Source: Syntrophorhabdus sp. (GTDB taxonomy: Bacteria; Desulfobacterota; BSN033; UBA1163). Taken from it: a stretch of 24,801 nt of DNA. A program made the translations under genes and the position numbers. Every line of letters begins with the position of its first letter. The stretch's first letter is position 1. Positions 23,301-24,801 of the stretch are shown here, one piece after another. The notes beneath the pieces were generated by a model, which worked only from the letters and a program-made list of their open reading frames with translations, had not been told where the DNA came from and did no database searches. Location: the NCBI GenBank assembly GCA_020724025.1, contig DYHU01000012.1, forward strand, positions 1-24,801. Reading direction: 5' to 3'.

Positions 23301-24617
23301 GGCCTCAAAGTCTTTGACAAATCCCTCTTTTTTGATCTCGGTTCTGAATCTTCTTCGTTCTTCGGGATTGAGGTAAGTATCTCTTACTTGAATTTGCATA
23401 AGTTCTTCTTTGCTTCCGTAGCCAAACATCTCCACCCCTGCTTGATTGACACCGATGAATCTTCCATCCACAGAAGTGATATAAACCATGTCTTTTGAGT
23501 CTTCGAAAATCTTTCGGTACTTCTCCTCCGCCTCTTTTAACGCCTCGTGAGATTCTTTTAAATTCTGAATCATCTGATTGAAGGATTCTGTGAGAACTCC
23601 AACCTCGTCCTGGGTGGTGGCCCGGATATGGGTATCCAAATTTCCCTTTGCGACCTCTCCCATTTCTTTGGACAAATTCTTTATGGGTAGGGTAATTTTT
23701 CTTGTTAACAAGAGGCTAAAGATGACCGCCATTGTGAAAGCAATCAAAATCCATTTCAAGGAGGTATGGGTAATTTGTTTAATAGGCCCATAAGCCTCCT
23801 CCACTGGAACCTGAACAATGACTATCCAATTCAAAGTTTCGATTCGTTTATATACATTCAAAAACCTCTCACCTGAAGGCCATCCCCACTCGAATACTGA
23901 CTCTTTTTGGATGTGACAACGGGTCCCACAGAGATAACTCACATTTTCCTTCATCAAGACCCGTCTCGCTTCTGGATGAGCAACGAGCGTCCCTTCATTA
24001 TCGACCACATAAGCAAACCCCTTCTCTCCTATTTTGGTTTCCGAGACGACATCCCATAAACATTGAAGATGAATTTGGGCCGCCAATATACCAATGGTTT
24101 TCCCTTTATATTCCTCAATGGGTAAAGCGATTATCATTAATGGTATTTCATCTTGGCTCACACGGACTTCCCCATAAAACATCTCGCCTTTAGATGCAAC
24201 TCGAAACATCTCGCTCTTCGATTGGTCTTTCAGATCAGATGGCCCCATCACTTTGTATTTTGAAACCTTGACCGTCTCCCGTCCTTTTTCATTCAATAAA
24301 GTCAATTCCATGAGGGAATCATTTCGGTAAAGGAGATTTTCTAAATGTCCCTTTGTATGGGATAGGCCGCTCTTTCTAAAATTTTCGTCCCTGGCAAGGA
24401 AAAGGAGGTTACTGGTGACCTTATCGAAAAAAGCCTCCATTTTTTCCACAACCATATTGGCTTTCATCTCCCCCATCTCAAAGATCGATTTCTTCAAATC
24501 TTTTTGATAGATTTGAATGATGCTGAAACCTGCAATGGCCAGTGGAATGGTGGCTAAGAGGATTGAAAAAACCATCCATTTCAATGTCAGGCTATTTCTA
24601 ACTTTTCCTATCACCAC
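20319..24617 (-). CDS. Multi-PAS/GAF hybrid sensor histidine kinase
   Basis: A 1432-residue membrane-bound hybrid kinase. Order: membrane helix (14-34), periplasmic dCache-like sensor (about 40-285), membrane helix (288-305), HAMP (306-358), PAS (365-480), GAF (505-648), PAS (655-770), GAF (785-935), PAS (940-1060), HisKA with His-1082 in ASGVAHDFNNALA, ATPase domain with N box at Asn-1200 and DTGIGM near 1228, and a receiver (1310-1430) with Asp-1360, Thr-1388 and Lys-1410. The sensor has Cys-230/Cys-234/His-235 as CGTRCH, and the second PAS has Cys-703 and PCEGC. The start is GTG 24617, with GGGGAGAGG upstream. No output protein is nearby, so the target is unknown. Confidence 0.95.
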   Translation of the reverse strand: MVIGKVRNSLTLKWMVFSILLATIPLAIAGFSIIQIYQKDLKKSIFEMGEMKANMVVEKMEAFFDKVTSNLLFLARDENFRKSGLSHTKGHLENLLYRNDSLMELTLLNEKGRETVKVSKYKVMGPSDLKDQSKSEMFRVASKGEMFYGEVRVSQDEIPLMIIALPIEEYKGKTIGILAAQIHLQCLWDVVSETKIGEKGFAYVVDNEGTLVAHPEARRVLMKENVSYLCGTRCHIQKESVFEWGWPSGERFLNVYKRIETLNWIVIVQVPVEEAYGPIKQITHTSLKWILIAFTMAVIFSLLLTRKITLPIKNLSKEMGEVAKGNLDTHIRATTQDEVGVLTESFNQMIQNLKESHEALKEAEEKYRKIFEDSKDMVYITSVDGRFIGVNQAGVEMFGYGSKEELMQIQVRDTYLNPEERRRFRTEIKKEGFVKDFEAKLKKRDGTPIDVLITANIRKDPSGDIVGYEGTIKNISERKMVEEELLQRKEELQTLYDLSVLINQALDLNDFFPIALERASNLTGLEMGGIYLYSEDRESLELKSYKGYSTVLAESVKVLKYGEGVCGRAIELKRPIVLSINEYPSPRILPSLVEEGIQTLVGVPLLSKGKAIGAITLSSRSVRNLTPREIHLLESLGNQIGLALENAKLFSNVAKAKSEWETTFDAVTDLITIRDRDYRIIRANKAAFKRYGMKPEEMIGKRCFETLHQGNMPCEGCYVSETLRTKKPASGERESKYLNGIFRYFTFPVYNEVGEVTGVVDLAREITEEKRLEIEKEVLNNINRILASSLDVRQVMKAVHSELKRVLDSERMTITLLEERGEGFRYFALEKDYEAGELVEGVVYPKEKTAFGKAVDTGAPVIVKDTAIKDSWINEKLLQEGIRSSLVFPLEYKGKVIGTLNFGSREPDYFHERHLDLIRQIVPGLAISIQNALLLSEIKGSEEKYRAVVEGAHDGICVIGMDNRFRYINKRMAEIMGYPLEELIGMDFREVLDEESKALVTDRYIRRQRGEAVTSRYEFNVVRKDGEIRNAEISSNIIKDSQGNIHTIAFIKDITEGKRMEEQLLQTEKLRALGEMASGVAHDFNNALAAILGNTQLLLYSVQEEEVRESLKTIEKVARDSAQTVKRLQEFTRKRAHQELFQVDVNAVIKDVIELTRPKWKDEAQGRGIQIEMISNLGEVPPVGGSNSEMREVITNLIFNAIEAMPEGGRIEVRTFQKDGSVHIRIADTGIGMNEEVRKKIFEPFFTTKPFSNTGLGLSMSYGIIKRFGGEIEVESKVGSGTAFTIILPIGGEGREEAVSPLTVIKGKEARILIIDDEETVRSVLARTLAQVHHQVTVAEDGERGIQLFKEGEFDMVLTDLGMPGLSGWEVCKRIKEMSPRTPIGMITGWGMELSQDKIKEAGLDFLISKPFDFNQILKIVAETIESNEKRI

Positions 24618-24630
24618 TCTCGCCTCTCCC

Positions 24631-24787
24631 CTTCACCCTCCCCTCCCCCCTCAGGGGAGAGGAATAAGGTGAGGGGTGGTTCACTCAATTACCCGGTGGG
24701 CTAAACTCCCCTCACCCTCCCCTCTCCCTGTTGGGGAGAGAATTGCGGTGAGGGGTTCTCTTATTCAATTACCCGGTGGGTTAAACT
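24631..24787. repeat. Two tandem copies of a ~78-bp repeat at the window edge
   Basis: Copy 1 (about 24631-24707) and copy 2 (24708-24787) both run from a CACCCTCCCCT start through a GGGGAGAG hairpin and GGTGAGGGG to the shared end TTCAATTACCCGGTGGG (one mismatch) and TAAACT. They lie directly upstream of the sensor-kinase start, so they form its leader or promoter region. More copies may follow beyond the window. Confidence 0.8.
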
Positions 24788-24801
24788 TAAAAAATGAGGG
24801 T

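Overview
The window looks like part of a chromosome from an anaerobic, mid-GC Gram-negative bacterium, most likely a deltaproteobacterium/Desulfobacterota relative. This is inferred from the gene content (separate folate-dependent histidine-degradation enzymes, TRAP and Liv transporters, a large multi-PAS/GAF hybrid kinase) and from REP/MITE-like intergenic repeats; nothing in the window fixes the taxon.

Layout. 1-2373 (plus strand): a promoter driving a small TPR-like protein and an Xaa-Pro aminopeptidase, then tRNA-Gly(CCC) and an HU-family protein, each with its own good promoter. 2374-13475 (mostly minus strand): a complete histidine-degradation locus. hutU and hutH lie in one block and hisC, hutI, ftcD and fchA in another. 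A plus-strand dctP-dctQ-dctM TRAP transporter sits between the two blocks. 13654-14276: a ribbon-helix-helix/PIN toxin-antitoxin pair. 14400-18990: a five-gene branched-chain-type ABC transporter (substrate-binding protein, two permeases, two ATPases). 19434-24617: a secreted PLD-like protein, a small membrane protein and a 1432-residue hybrid sensor kinase.

How it works together. HutH removes ammonia from histidine, HutU hydrates urocanate, HutI opens the imidazolone ring to formiminoglutamate, FtcD moves the formimino group to tetrahydrofolate, and FchA releases ammonia to give methenyl-THF. This is the folate branch, which conserves the one-carbon unit and suits an anaerobe with folate C1 metabolism. 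The embedded TRAP system and the nearby Liv-type ABC system are candidates for import of histidine, urocanate or related amino acids (inference from position).

The most unusual signal is not a gene. Nearly every gap between the minus-strand genes is filled by degenerate arrays of 7- or 8-bp units, each gap with its own unit sequence. Several are arranged as inverted arms, and they begin or end within a few bases of start and stop codons. At one gap a 155-bp MITE-like element, flanked by an 11-bp direct repeat, appears to have inserted into such an array. A second MITE-like element (131 bp, 18-bp terminal inverted repeats, 8-bp direct repeats) lies upstream of hutU, and a third repeat with flanking direct repeats lies near 19.3 kb. 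Two copies of one 29-bp palindrome lie 11 kb apart.
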